Assembly: GCA_029379385.1 (NCBI GenBank)
Contig: CM055611.1
Location: 2,914,001-2,978,000 of the forward strand
Direction of reading: 5' to 3'
Length of the DNA: 64,000 bases
Source: Quillaja saponaria
Taxonomy: Eukaryota > Streptophyta > Magnoliopsida > Fabales > Quillajaceae
In this document: in pieces, positions 1 to 13,637 of the stretch
Layout: the number at the start of each line of letters is the position of its first letter
Position numbering within the stretch: position 1 is the first letter of the stretch
Notes under the pieces: generated by a model
The model's database searches: none
What the model was told of the DNA's origin: nothing
The model's input: only the letters and a program-made list of their open reading frames with translations
Position numbers and translations under genes: made by a program

Positions 1-3000
1 GAAGCTTTGGTGGGTTTCTTTGGTAGCTTCAGCATCCTACACTAGCTGAAGTCTACTGCCTTTTTCTTGCTTCATTTGTCCTTTTGCTTTCCCCTGTTTT
101 CATTCTTCTTGTCTTGTCTTGGGAATTTGCTGCTAACCGAGAACTCATCTATCTAAGAGTACCAGTTTTCTACCTTCTTCGTTTTGGTTGCTGGTCTTGG
201 TTGGGTAGCCGTTAAAGGGATTTAATGGGAGGCTTGGGTAATTACTTTCATCCTCTGTTTTCATGGTAGCAAGCTGATTCAAGCCTTGGATCAGTCTATT
301 GGTGTAAAGGCTGCAGCCGTGAGAAGTTGGGGGTGTGATGCGTTTGTGGGTTCATTGGTCTTCTTACTAACCATAGCAACTTGAAGCTTTAAATCTTGGC
401 CAAGTAGAATTGCATGTGTTGGTAAGTCAGCCTTGTTTCCTTGCCATGTGAGTTGAAGTTTATCATGGATTGCTTCATGCTCTTAATTAATTAAGATGAA
501 ATTGTAGCTTGTGGGAACAACCTGACATTCAAATTGAGATTCTCTTAATTTCAACTAAGGCTTCCTTAACTTGTGCTTGGCATTTGTAAATGGAATATAG
601 TGATAATCTTCTTCACCGAATTGGAAAAAAGAAAACAGAGCAGTCTTTACAAAAGGATAGAGAGCATATTGAAACTATAATAACTTGGTTTTAGTGCTAA
701 CCTGCACCTGTCCATTATTTCAAGGTTTATTGTTGACATTGCTCCAATGGTTAATAAGAAATGGAATGGTGGGATTTTTGGTTAAGTTAGTCATGGCAAA
801 CAATAAGAGTTTACATAAAACTCTTCAATTCGTGAGTCTTGAATAAATAAGCTAAGTTAAGAATCCTTTTAATTAAACATATACTTAGAGTGTTGGTAAG
901 AATTGGTAATGTAAACAAAAGTTAGAACAGGAAATACATACAATAGTTGTAATTAATTATTGGAAATAAAAAGCTTGAATTAATTAGGAGGCTTGCTAAT
1001 CTTTCTTCTGTTTTTATCAACCTGACCGTGGGTTTCCAATTAGTGGGCATCTAAATTGAAGCTGTTAGTGAGTAATGGTATAAACAAAAGAGAGTTAAGT
1101 GGTTTTGAAGGATGTAGGGGGCAGATTTCGTGGGTAAAATAAATTCAGTATTTCGAGTATCTTCGGAGCAAAATTAAATTAATATTTCAAAAGATAAAAT
1201 GTAACTTATAGTCTTAACATATTGTCTGAAAAATTTCGTAGCCTTATTCCAAGTATGTTGTTAGTTATAGTTGTTAAACTCCGGCTAGGTCAGGCAGGAT
1301 TCGTACTGTCCTGTTTTTGGTTCATGTAAGAAATTGAGTGGGTTCAAGATGGATTTTAGGAAAAGTTTCTAAATAAGAAAGATATATATACTTGTCTATT
1401 AATAAATCCAATAAACGGAATTGGATTTCGTTTTACATAGGGAAAGTTATGTTCAACTAACTACAGGAAGGTCAAAGTTGTCAAAAAATCCTGCATATTA
1501 CAGAATTTGATACAACTTCAAACAAAAAACTGTATTGATATACAAATCCAAAAATTACAAATGATATACCATTATAAAGATACATGTGTCTAATATTTTA
1601 TAAATTTTACGAATTTGGATTTGGAATTTCCTAGAGAAAGATATGATCATTAAAGTGGACACTAGTCCAAACTCAAGTTTGGACAGTTTCAACGTTTATA
1701 CCTCACTAAGTGTTTTCTATTCTTTTTAATGATTTATTCTACCCTATGCTTTGTCAAGACATTTAAAATGTTTCATCATTATTAACCCTATCACATAAAG
1801 TCCAATTCATATTAATTGACATATAATAGCTTGATAGAAAACTTTCATAAAGGAACCTATACAAGATGAGATATAAGCTTAGTAATTAAAAGATTATAGC
1901 AATAACGTTTATGACCTAAATATTATTTGGGTATATGAATTTCAGTTCTGAATTTTAATGTGGACCTGATAAGACGCGTGGACGCAGGTGTGAGTGACAA
2001 ATAGAATCGGTTTCAGGTGAGTGGTTAATTGCTGCCTTTAGGGGCTAGATTAGTATGTGTGATTATATGTTTATTTGAATATGTGTGATATATAGAAAGT
2101 AAGCTAGTAGAGTATTTCAGTAATTGCTTGAATAATGTTTGCTTGATATTGGTTACTGTGTTGATATTGTTTGTGTTTGATAAGAGGCCAACTCGTGAAC
2201 ATTTTCTGGAAAATGATTTTCATTTCTGAAATTGAAAATCCAGGTGCACCTAGGATACTCTGATTTAAAAATTGTGAGAAATCCTGATTCTGATATATAT
2301 TTTTAAAATTGAGTGCTCAGCCCCGATGGGATGGATTGTGTATGGGAAATTAATTTGGTGTGCGAGCGCGTAAATGCCCGGCAGGGGGTGATATTGGTGT
2401 GCGAGGCTGGGTCACTCGTTGGCCCTTTGATTGCTTTGCGTGATATTGTTACATTGACTTAAATTGTAATCTTGTGGGTTATATGAATTGTGAAACTTAC
2501 AAGGTGTACGTGCAATGTGAAATGTTATATGTATCATGATACATGATGTTAATATGTATATTATATGTTTGTGCTGAGTGATGCTAGTACCCTTAGGGTA
2601 CGATTTTTCACTCACGGAGTCCATATGACTCACCTCTCTTTTGTGGATATATTTTTTAGTAACAGGACCTCAAAGAAAGTTAATCACTAATACGAGGTTT
2701 TGCTGAGGATTTGACGACAAGGTATTCCTTGAAATCTCACACTTGGAGTCAAGGATGAAAGTTTGCAGTCACAATAAATCTGTGGGTGTCAAATTTAGTA
2801 TAATGTGGTATTCCAGTATTTGTATTATTGATGATGTAAACGGAGCAGAGCTCCTTATTGTCTTTGTGTTGTTGGTGTGTAAGAACAAAATTTTATAGGT
2901 TTGTATTTTATGGCATGTTTCATATTGCAGGGAACCTCTGCCAAAATTTTCAGTAAATGGTGATTTGTTTAGGTTAACAAACTTTTAATGTTAACTTTTG

Positions 3001-3130
3001 TTTTTTTTTAAATAATTGGTCATATTCATTGGTTGGTCAAGAGTAACAATCGTTTTTTTATTTGAGTCAGGGTTACGGAGGTTTTGTTACCATTCCTCCG
3101 GCCAGTCATGCCTCCTTGAGGGATGTGACA
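1..3130 (+). mobile_element. Partial LTR of a Ty3/gypsy-like retrotransposon (copy 1)
   Basis: From about 1090 to 3130 this segment matches, in inverted orientation, the LTR at 45068-48700. Shared blocks include the AGTCCATATGACTCAC region near 2620, the GATGGGATGGATTGTGTA region near 2324 and the GGCCAGTCATGCCTCC region near 3100. The right edge is the terminal GATGTGACA at 3122-3130, with CA at the LTR border. The left end lies outside the window or is too diverged: no homology to copy 2 can be seen before about 1090. Neither a primer-binding site nor a polypurine tract is visible next to the right edge, so a solo LTR or a 3' LTR is likely. Orientation is inferred from the faster divergence of the putative U3 end and is not certain. 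No coding capacity. Confidence 0.7.
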
Positions 3131-3360
3131 GGTAGTTTTTTGTTTTATTTAAAAAAATTAGAATTTATATTATAAAAGAATTTTTTTTTTCTTTTGTTGC
3201 TAATAACATGATGAATGGTTTTGAAGAATCATATTGTGATTTAATTTATTTATTAAAAAAATTGAAAGACCTATCATTCTATATCTCACCTAGATCGTTT
3301 ATTATTTGTACATATTCTCCATCTTAATTATATATACTAGCAACATGTACACATGCATTT

Positions 3361-3850
3361 AGACTGAGTTTGGTAATATTTTTCAAGATAGTGCTTCGGC
3401 TTTTAAAAAGTTACAGTTCCTAAATATTGTTTGGTTAATTTTGTTAGGGGTATTTTTTCTATTACTTTTAAAAAGTTATTGGTGCTTTTAGAAGCATCCC
3501 AATATGCTTTTAAAAACTAGCTGTAGCTTTTCAAAATTAAAAATACAAAAATCAACTTATTAATTTTAAGAAATTATCAAATATATCTTTAATTAATTTA
3601 TAAACTATTAAATTTCTCTACATAAATATATTTTTAATTAATGATGTCTATTTTTGTTATTTTATACATTTACAGCAGCTTATGATTTGTTTTATCAAAC
3701 ACCTTGTTCATTGCTTTTACTACTTCACAACCACTTTTATAAAAAATTTATCAAACAGGGTTACTGTAACTTTTTAACAGCTACTTTTTCATAATATGAA
3801 AGTCACAGCACTACCAAAACAAGGTTTAGTGCCTTTTAGCTTTTTAGTTA
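3361..3850. mobile_element. MITE-like element with imperfect terminal inverted repeats
   Basis: The left end (GAGTTTGGTAATATTTTTCA) and the reverse complement of the right end (near 3830, TTGTTTTGGTAGTGCTGTG) form imperfect inverted repeats. AAAAGTTACAGT-type blocks recur inside both arms (near 3407 and 3765). It is AT-rich with no coding potential. The GTTTGGTA-type terminus is common in plant hAT/PIF-like MITEs. No clear target duplication was found, so the ends are approximate. Confidence 0.4.
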
Positions 3851-3867
3851 TATTAATTTTTTGGCTT

Positions 3868-4262
3868 AATTATTATTTTACTCCCTCAGGATTGACTTAA
3901 TTTTTAATTTAGTCCTCTAAGAATATTTTTGATCAATTTCATCATCTAGGATTCATAATTTTTCAATCAAGTTACATTCTTTCATTCTCAATGTTATGCA
4001 TAAATATAATAATTTTACATAATTTAATAATAAAATAATTAAAAATATTTTTTTATAAGATATAAAAATAACTTATGTACGTCATTATATTTATATTAAG
4101 TGTGATTATTTTGTTAATTCATAACATGTAAATTGAATAATAAAACTTGATTAAGAAATTTTTAATATTGAATGATAAAATTGACTAAGAAAATTCTTAG
4201 AGAACTAAATTAAAAATTGATATAATTTTGAAAGACTAAAATAGTACATAAGTCTAATTTTT
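3868..4262. mobile_element. AT-rich foldback MITE (family copy A)
   Basis: The two halves are imperfect inverted repeats. TTAATTTTTAATTTAGTCC near 3897 faces GAACTAAATTAAAAATTGA near 4201. AAGAATATTTTTGATCAATT is mirrored by AATTGACTAAGAAAATTCTT. A second, shorter copy lies at 13355-13637. The pattern fits a palindromic non-autonomous DNA transposon. Superfamily not determined. Confidence 0.5.
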
Positions 4263-5452
4263 TATTTTATAGTAATTAAAATATTTGATAGAAGGAGAGA
4301 GTGAAAGAGAAATGATGTTATTTTTAAGAATTAAATTGTAGTTGCAGTAGGTAGCTTTTTTTATTTAAAAAAATTAAATATTATATTATAAACAGAAATT
4401 AATAACCCCTAATAAGAACACTTATAATTATATATATACAAAAAATTTATGAAAATGAAAAAGAGTAAAAAAAAAAAAGGAGACCATAAAATTTTTTTCC
4501 CTCTTATTATAGTATAGATATATTATGTCATAAATTTTAACTATTACAAGATAGGATCAACGGATCAATAGTGCCATAAAATTTTGATTACAAATTAAAA
4601 ATTTATAATCAGATTTGGAGATTTTAAATATTTATTTTATTAAATTAAATATATATGAAATTTTCTTCATATTTCTCTCACAATGCAAATGTATTTAATT
4701 TTTAAATATCTAACAATAAATAGAACATGTTATAATTTTAATAAAAATAAATTATATATAAATACGAACAACTGTCAACAAAATCAGACTATTTACACGC
4801 AAAAAATGAAGCATTTGATATGTTTGTTCTTGTATTAGATGTGAAAACATGGACAAATCTATAATTAAAAAATTAACAAGAAATGGAGGGAGGAATTTTA
4901 TTTATTCTCTTTCCTCTCCCCCTGTCCCTACTCTTTTTTTTTTCTTTTTTTTTTTCTTCCTCCTCTACTGTCTGTAGTAACTTACAAATAGCAATGAAAT
5001 GGAATTGTGAAATTCTAAGTGCATACTAAACAACTTTACCAAGAAAGTGGACGAAAAAGAAGGGGTAGTGTAAAAGTTAAACACCTTCCCATAAACTTAC
5101 ATCACATTCACAGGTGATCTTTGTAATTTGTTCAGTGAAGATGTTATTTACATTATCAATATTACCACACAAAAAGAATCATTGGAGACCTTTTGTATAA
5201 ATTTATTTGTTCTTTGTTTCCTTTTGAGAGCAAACGGAGCAATTGCAGAGAAAACAATAGAATTAGGGACACATGTGCATATAATCCCATTCAATCAGAA
5301 ACATTTACAAGCACCAAACCTTTTTGAGCAAAAGAAGAAAGGCTTGTTATGGACCAAGTGAATGTCAGCATATTCATTAGATTTACACAACGTTACCTTA
5401 TCCACCAATCTATACATATAACACTACAAAGTGGCTTCAATAAGACGAAACC
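4263..5452. other. AT-rich intergenic DNA and probable 3' UTR of the TRP gene
   Basis: No conserved protein is visible in any frame. There is a pyrimidine-rich stretch near 4905-4960. The part nearest 5452 lies just downstream of the TRP stop codon on the minus strand and probably holds its 3' UTR and polyadenylation signal. The 77-codon plus-strand ORF at 5128-5361 has no recognisable domain and is not accepted as a gene. Confidence 0.5.
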
Positions 5453-8400
5453 TCAAACTGCTTTTATGGACTGCTGTTGAGACCAGTAGGCATGACCAGC
5501 TAGGACCCTGTCCAAAAGCTCCTGAGGAACAGGTTCTCCTCTCCTTTGCTGGGGGGATATTCTTGCTGTGTGCACTAATGTCTTCCACTTATCCTGCAGC
5601 ATATTCCCCATAGCCCCAGAAGAAAGATTAGTATCCCATAACACAGTGCAAATGTCAGTAACTCACTTCTAAACCATAACTTCCTTGATGCTTTCTTTTT
5701 TGATGGTTGTGTATTGTGGGGGAGGGGAGTAATATGTCTACAGGCAATATTAGATAGCAGTTCACCACTTCCAGAATGCAGAGAAGCATAAGTAATTGAC
5801 CACTAAGGCAGAATATGAGTACTGCCTTAGTGGAAATACCCCTGACCCATAAATGATTAGTTATCTCTGCCAAGCTTTGCAACCGCACAAGTATTACAAC
5901 GAATCACACAGAAAATAACCACATATATGCAACCTCAAAAAGTAAAATTGTGAGCATAAGGAAAGGTTTGTCAGTGAGAATTGCTTCACAGATGTTATAA
6001 CGCACCTTCAAATCCACATAAGTTCGATGCTTTGCATTGTCAAAAGCGCGCAACTTGACATCACGCCACCTGTAACCCAACTAAAATTACACTCCATTGT
6101 GTTATTACTAATGACCAACAAAACAAAAAGTATTCAGTCATCAAATAGACCTTCCAGTTCCAAGTTTTTCAACTGCCTGAACAAGAGCCTCTACTTCAGA
6201 AACAGAGAAAGGCCTCCTGATTCGGCGCTGTACAAAGTCAGGATTTCTAGATTTCCGATGAAAAGGAACCATGGCCAATGCCTTCATGCTAATGGATGGA
6301 ACGGCAACTAGAGCACGGCACTTTGCATTGGTATTGTCAGTAGAAGTATCTGCTAGAGAGGGGACCACACTGAGGTTCCCTCCAACACAAGATTCAACTT
6401 TTATCTGCGGAGGCTCTCGGGAAGCATTATAAACTCCCAATTGTAACCTGACAATAGGAGTTTGGAATAAATCTATGCTTGTAGATTTGGTACACATCTA
6501 TGTCAAATTAGCAAAAAACAAGAAAAAAATATTTTGTAGGTCGAACGACCGGCAAATGAACTCACATCCTACTTTTACCTGGATGATTGCAGAGATGAAT
6601 CAGTGGATAGAAAAGAAGAGTCTTCATTGTATTGAGGTGGAGAACTTTGCGTACACCTGGGCTCCAACATAAAACCTAACCTTTGTCTCTTTTCATCTTG
6701 AGAAATGCCAGTCTGGATTAGAGTTTTGCTGTCATCTCGGACCTTTTTTCCCTGAAGAAGGATACCCACATGTAGTTCATCTCCAAGTATAGAAGTCACT
6801 GCTTGCATAACTGTTCTCTATAGAAAAATACCATGTCAGAGACAAAAACCAACATATTCCGTTTAATCAGTATATTGAAATGTTAATAATAATACATCCA
6901 TGCATCAAAAAAAGGATCCCACTTAAATACCTCCTCTAGAAACGAGATTGAACTCCGAAAATGTTGACCTTATAAGGTCGCAATAGTATGTAGCAGGATT
7001 TCTAAGGGGTCGATGTAATATTTAAATTTCACCAAAAAGAGTAGCCTACGGTGGTGAAATCTGAATTATCCAAAATACAATTCATTAAAGCCAAAAATCA
7101 ACTTCCTTATGTAAGCCTCAGTAGCTCCAGTTCAGTGAGCTGTAATTGAATTGAGTTGGCCATTTTGTATTGCAGAAAATATATAATCCGTTCATTCCAC
7201 CACCCACTGCAGCTAAATTGCATCCCTTACCAAATATGTGGGGATACAAACTAAAATGCATAACTTGAAGGAAATCAAATACCTTCAGTGAACCAATAGT
7301 TGCAGTTTCAGGAATCTCAATGAAAAGCTCTGGAACCCTAAAGGATTTAATGCTAAGCTTCACTGCATGGAAATGATCAAAGTCAAGTAAAACCCCTCCA
7401 AAAATATAAAAGTAATTCTTGAGTACAATCAAATATTGCAGATCACATCATTACAATGTTTCCTACCATTACAATCCTGGGACCGACGACATGATTGTCG
7501 ACCAGCTGTTGAGGATGATGCTGCAATTGCTGCATGTGACAGTTACATTGTTCAAACAGAACTCAATATACTCTAAAGCCAAAATAGGAACAGATTTAAA
7601 GAAAACCAGAAAATCAGGCATCCATGCTGCACCTGCACCATAGTTGTCATCATCAACTCTACCATCGGAAGATTTAAGTATGTCTTCATATTGAAACCCT
7701 CTATCAGATGTAGATGATGGGCTTTGGTTGAAGAACTTCCTCTTCTTAAAGGGATACATCCTCTCTGATCTTTCATGAAAGAAATTGTCCCTCCTGTTGC
7801 AGTTTCCATCTAAACAACAAAGCCAAATTGGATAAGTATTACTAGATATCTAACTTGAATCTCAACAAAGTATGATTCACCATCAAGAATGCATGCACAG
7901 GATATAGGATCCGCCCTCTTCTAGAAACATCAAGAGAGCTGTTATGACTTTCTTGGAATTTGACACACCTCAAACAGAATGGAAGAAAGAATGCCTACTG
8001 TCCACTATAACTGAACACGAGATGCACAAAATACCAGAACATAAAGCTACTTACCATTTCCAAAAGGACTCGTGCCCTTGAAATCTGAAGTTCTTTTGGA
8101 TGCTGATACTTTCTTTATTCTTTGATCCCTCATAAATGGTTGTGTCACACAGCCCTCAGTAATGGTGCTTAGTTGAGTGCATCGTACAAAGTTTTCGTCA
8201 TCATCTTTGCTAACTACTTTCTTACCAGCAGAACCTCTGGGAAAGGAACCAAGGTTCATGCAATCCTCTAACAAAGGCACCTTTACATAAGTTTTTAAAC
8301 TATCAAATCTCTGGTCCGTTTCCATTAGGCCCCCCAAGCTACCAATGACATGGTGAATTCTCTCATTTCTTCTTGTTGATAGTCCATCTTCTTCTTTCTT

Positions 8401-9032
8401 CTCAGGAATATCTAGTCCCCTGCCTTCAGACAGAACTCCAAGGCAAGATGAGTTACCCACAACTCTGCTTGAAGTTTCAGCAAAACATATCCCCTCCGAC
8501 TTATCACAAGTTTTTGATCCCACCGAGCTGATATTTAAACAACAATTTTCATGAGTAGGCAGAAATTCCTTCAACATACAGCTTTGGTGGCCATGATTCA
8601 CTTGCAACCCAGGCACACGAGCAAAACTATTTAGATTACAACTTCTCTTCTCCCTATGGTGATCATTTATTGACTCTTCCTCATCACCTTGTTTACCATT
8701 TATGTTAATACCAACAATGTGGTGTAGATTTTTTCCACAAGCTGCATTGGCAGGAACAGAGTTTTCATTTTCTAGCAGAAACTTACCAGCTACATTACTC
8801 AATATTTCAAAAGCATGTATCTGATTGTTCTCACCCTTCTTCTGGACAGGACCTCTCCCCTATAACCATTTATTGAGAATTATCAGGGCATTGACATTTT
8901 AGACACAAAAATAGATGAACATGCAACCTTGGAACAGTATCATTTAATTACCCTAGCTGATCTTGAAGCTCTAGGAACCACAGGCACCTGGTAGCCACTA
9001 AAACCATAGTCCAATCTCTTCTGCAACACCAT
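5453..9032 (-). CDS. TRP: Telomere repeat-binding protein (TRP/TRFL class, Myb type)
   Basis: Coding exons (minus strand, in order): 9032-8952, 8859-8055, 7809-7633, 7529-7467, 7362-7283, 6817-6579, 6447-6151, 6069-6006, 5593-5453. All introns are GT-AG and all phases agree. The total is 1947 nt, 648 aa. The N-terminus (MVLQKRLDYGFSGYQVPVV) and the GRGP block opening exon 2 are typical of plant TRP proteins. A ubiquitin-like domain (about residues 376-457) carries VKLSIKSFRVPEL and LLQGKKVRDD. A single C-terminal Myb (about 555-612) starts RRIRRPFSVSEVEALV and contains the telobox motif VDLKDKWKT. A basic MYPFKKRKFF segment near residue 310 could be a nuclear localisation signal. Family knowledge: these nuclear proteins bind double-stranded TTTAGGG repeats. 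The exact paralogue is not assigned. Exon 2 (268 codons) is poorly conserved linker. The ATG at 9032 is the only one giving the conserved N-terminus; 5' UTR exons upstream were not resolved. Confidence 0.93.
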
Positions 9033-12000
9033 ATCTCAGGTAATCATTACAAGTAGAGAAACTCATTACATAAACTATAAGTAGCTTCCTTGAGTTTTGA
9101 GGTCACCCAGAATCAGATCCTGTCAGGATAACAAAAACCAGTCATAATCACAGAGATTATGAATACTAAAGGGCGCCTTTATACCAAGCAGAAATGCATT
9201 TATCAAAAAGAGTAATAAAACATCACTAGAAAAGCATTCTAGTTCGGACGTCTTTTGGAAAAGGGAAAGGGAAATGAGAAGAAGGCTCTTAAAATGCCTG
9301 GAGAATTTAATTTCCAACTTAAGGAAATTTACACATTTATTTTGTTTTCAATTCTTCTGGGGATAAAAAAAAAAGACTTGATTTCATAGAAGAAAGGCAA
9401 GAAAAATTGTTAACAGGCAGAAAATAAGTTTACAACTGCATGGAGTCAAGGAATAGTAGATAAAGGACTCTAAGTTCAAACTCCATAAGAGTCTACATCT
9501 TGAAGAAGACCACAACGAAATTAGAAATAATTCTTTGAGAAAGGGGTGTTGAAGAAAAGATGATCTATTAAAACATGGCATGGTTCAAGCAGGTGCTGCA
9601 ATGTCTCAAATTTTCCAGTCCAGATAAGATGTAAGTCATATCACGGAGTTGTAACAACAGAAGAGAAAAGAACTTGAAGATAAAGTACGAATACGTATTC
9701 ATCATCAAGCAGATAAAAACGCTTACATTTATATGGGGACTAGAGCAACTAGCAACTCACCCCATCCTAAAGACACTTTCAGCACATTTGATCCTTAAGC
9801 ATATAGTATAACCTTCAATCTCTGCAAACCCATACCAAAAAGAAAATCAAGAAATGTCTTTCTCATTAAGAGTAAACAAAGAAGAACAAAGAAAACTCAT
9901 ACTTACAGCCGATCAACAAAATAACAAGAATATAAGCATAATCAATAACAACTAAAATCAGAGAACCATTAATAGCACCAAAAACTTTACCATGAATGTA
10001 TTTAGGATTTTACTAAAATGGGTTTTCAGACCCCCAAAACCCTCACCAGTAGACCATTCCTGACAAACAACTCAAATATTTTATAATAATCAATGTGTAT
10101 TTGTCTGTGATTGAGAGAGAAAGATGAATACACAAAAGAGAGAATGAAACAACCATTTGGACAAAAATAATAGATTACTTAAGGCATAAATATAAATTTA
10201 AGACAGATTGAAATAATTCAGGAGAGTTTGATTCTTAGAAACAAACCTGAATGAATCTACAAAAAATGGATGGGTAGCTAGATGTAATAAAAATCCTCAA
10301 ACTAACAAAAGGGGAATCAACAATCAAATTCTGAAATTGGCTCACTTGTGAGGAAGAAAAGATCAAGAAAAACAAAATCCAGTTCGCTTGAAGAAGGAGG
10401 ACCGGTCAAAATCAAAGCTTTTCAATCAGTAGTCAAATAATTTGCCAAAAATGAAGACAAAATTTTCACTCAAATACTGCTTATAGATGCTATAATTCTC
10501 ACCTATCAAATTTTTGTGCCTGATCAACAAAAACCCCCTGAAAACTACCCATGTTCTTAAACCCCCTCAACCCCAACAGTTATAAAAGTTTGACCACTCA
10601 TCCCGGATAACAGGACCAACCGGTAGCATCACTTTGGACCAGTTCCTCCGTTTTGGGTGATCCACTAAACTCCGTACAAGTTCTATATTCGCCACGTGGA
10701 AGGCTCTCCACTCATTTGGGTTAATCTTATCTCCTTCACAAAATAAGCACCATGGCTAAGTGACTTTCAAAAATTGAGAAGCCTCTTTTGGACATTTTGT
10801 CAAATATATTCTGGACAAAGCATTTGTTCCTCTCTATGGACAGCAGATCAGTGATACCCAACTTTGTTGCTCAACTATGTTACTAAATTTGGATTTCAAT
10901 AAGCTAACTGAATACATAGAACACGCCATAAGGGTAAAAATGAAATTTTCTTGTGTACCCACATATTCTTATACAATCTCTTTCATATACAATGCACAAA
11001 TGGGGTCTTGGGCACTTCTGGGTTTGTTCAAATATTAAAATATCTTGGGTAATTAAAAAAAAAAAAAAAAAGGAATTTTTTGTAAAGTAGCCTCAACCCT
11101 CAAGGACCATTTACTCAAGAAGAGTAAAGTAACAAGATCCCCTAGTGAAATAATGAAACATGGGATGGCTCAGTCAGATAAGGTTATGTGTGGTCAGCCA
11201 TTAGAATAGGGAGGAATTGAGTGGAAAAGGAAAAATAGTATGAATGAAATGACAGTAAGGGTCGGAGAGTGAAAGCGAGTCAGCATTCTGCCACGTGGCT
11301 ACCTCAGTACCAATTTGTATCAGTAACTTGTCAAAACTGTGCCAACACACACACGTGTCGGTATGTTGTAGTTTTGATTTCACACCTATTTCTCTCTGCC
11401 AATACCGCTCCAACAATGCGGCCCGCCAAGCAAATTTTGATAAGCTAAGTACAATTACTTTATATGGGAAAGAGAAAGAAAATTTTGAAGGTGACAATTG
11501 TTTCAATTTATAAAAAAAATTAATTTCGTTTTCAAAATTTGAAATTAAATTTAACTTTATTTAAATTGAGAATTTTAAATTTGATAAAATTTTTACAAAT
11601 AAAAACAAAATTATATTATTAGTCTTTCTCGTTTGACCGAAAGTTCAGTTAAGTCATTATAATTAACAAAATAAAATACCATCTTATAATTTTTAAAATC
11701 ATATAATATGATCCTTGTCATAATCAAATTTAATTAACAAGGAGTGACATATGATGACGTAGCAAATACATGTCAATGTGATTTATAATCACTTGACATG
11801 CATATCACCATTGTTAAATTAAATTTAATAAGAGGTAACAATTAGACCACATCATCTAAAGTGAACTTTATAGTTAAATTATAAGAACTTATAGTATAAT
11901 TTAGTAAAAAACAAAACTCACAACATGCTATAAAATTACTTTATATGGTAGTTTAATAAGAACAAAAATATTACAATTTGAATGTCCTATTTTAATGGTT

Positions 12001-12252
12001 AGAAACTCAAATGTTTCATATGCAAATTCTATTAAAATCATGAAGGCTTGAGTTTAGGAAAGAGTATGTTTATCAAAATTATGTAATTCATTTAATAAAC
12101 CAAGAAGATCTATTTTTAAAAATTACTTTTATAAAGGTATTGAGAAATAAAAGAGGATCGGCTGCAAAAATGATTTAAACTATGTGAATGATGAGCTAAG
12201 ACCATGAGATTTTCAAATATTAACAAATTGAGTTATTTTTACAATGCTATAA

Positions 12253-12302
12253 CTTAATTGATTCTAATACAATTTTTTAATTGATTCTAATACAATTTTT
12301 TA
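12253..12302. repeat. Tandem duplication, about 25-bp unit
   Basis: The unit TTGATTCTAATACAATTTTT occurs twice back to back in AT-rich intergenic DNA. No function is implied. Confidence 0.7.
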
Positions 12303-13311
12303 ATGTTTTAAAAAATAATAAAGATTTGTTTTTCAAATTAGAAAAGGTGGACTAAAGGAAAGAAACTTAATAGAATATTATTAAGAAATAGATCATTTTT
12401 AATCTATCATTTATATTACTTTAAAAACTAGAAGATCCTTGCATTCTCTTACTATATAATATACAAATATTTAAAAATAAATTCAATTATAAAATTCATC
12501 TAAGCACTTAATAACTATTGAACAATAACCTTCCAACTTTCCTACTTTGTGTCACCACCTTCCTACTCTTATACTCTCCCCCAATCTTTTAATATATAAA
12601 TATTGTTTTATCAAATTAAATAAATTAAAAAAATTAAATTAAGATAAAATATGTACCAAATACACACGTGCATGTAGCGACTAGTCTTACCAAAAGTATG
12701 AAGTTATTTATAAATTTTAGGCTAAAATCTTAAAATATCTATTTAACTTTATATCACTTATAATTATACATCTTCAACTTTTAATTGTATTAATTACATC
12801 CTTTTAATTTTAAGTATTTTTAAATACGCCTCTTAATATTTAATTATAATTTTCAAAGACCAAAATAATAAGTAAACCTAAATTTTAATTTAATTTTTTT
12901 CGTTAGATAGTAGAAGATAATCTATAAGATCTTGTGGAATGGTTTGTTTGATAATACCATACTGCAGGAGTTGTCATGAATCTAATTTTGAACTTAGATC
13001 CAACAATTTACTTATTTATTTATTTTCTCTAAGAAACCTATGGGTAAAATAGTAATTTAATACTTTCTATTCCATCACTTTCTAATCCTTCTCACTTTTT
13101 GAGTCTCCCAACCCCATCTATCTCTCTCTTATTACTATTTATCTTTTTCTGTTCAAGGGCTTTTTTGAAACAGACACATCCACCACTTTACGAAACCAAG
13201 GATACAAAAACATATAGTTTACAAAAAGAAAAGTTGACAAAGAAAAATTAGTTTTTGTGTAAGTGGTAGCTACGTCATGGAAGAAAAAGAGTGAGAGACA
13301 GTGGGAAATGA

Positions 13312-13332
13312 TATATATATATATATATATAT
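13312..13332. repeat. (AT)n microsatellite
   Basis: An uninterrupted AT dinucleotide run of about 20 bp in AT-rich intergenic DNA. Similar short runs occur near 21150 and 62715. Confidence 0.9.
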
Positions 13333-13354
13333 TTTTGGTTTAACAGAGTAATTT

Positions 13355-13637
13355 ATGTTGGGCTTAAACTATTTTTAATTTTTTAGATTTCGCTCAATTT
13401 TTAATTTAGTCTTTTATAAATATTTTCGATTAATTTTATCTTCTAGAATTTAAAATTTTACAATCAAATTATATTCTTTCATTCTTATATTATACATAAA
13501 TAAAATAATTATATAAAATTCAACTATAAAATAACTAAAAAAATTTACAAGATATAAAATTTATTTATATATATTTTACCTTCATGTCAAATTTAGTTAT
13601 TTCATCAATTCATAACATATAAATAGAATAATAAAAC
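13355..13637. mobile_element. AT-rich MITE (family copy B, truncated)
   Basis: This matches the MITE at 3868-4262 in the same orientation. Shared blocks are CAATTTTTAATTTAGTC near 13395, ATTCTTTCATTCTTATATTAT near 13470 versus ATTCTTTCATTCTCAATGTTAT in copy A, and AATAATAAAACT near 13627. The homology stops at about 13637, so the terminal part of the right arm is missing. Confidence 0.5.

Noticed and set aside
6027..6311. 94-codon plus-strand open frame
   Set aside because: Antisense to TRP exons 6006-6069 and 6151-6447, which carry the Myb domain on the minus strand.
10570..10590. TATAAAAG as a promoter TATA box
   Set aside because: It lies on the plus strand, where no gene follows; the nearby TRP gene is on the minus strand.
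11201..11513. Overlapping open frames on both strands near ACGT motifs
   Set aside because: No family signature, no splice context, and both strands are open only because stops are scarce by chance here.
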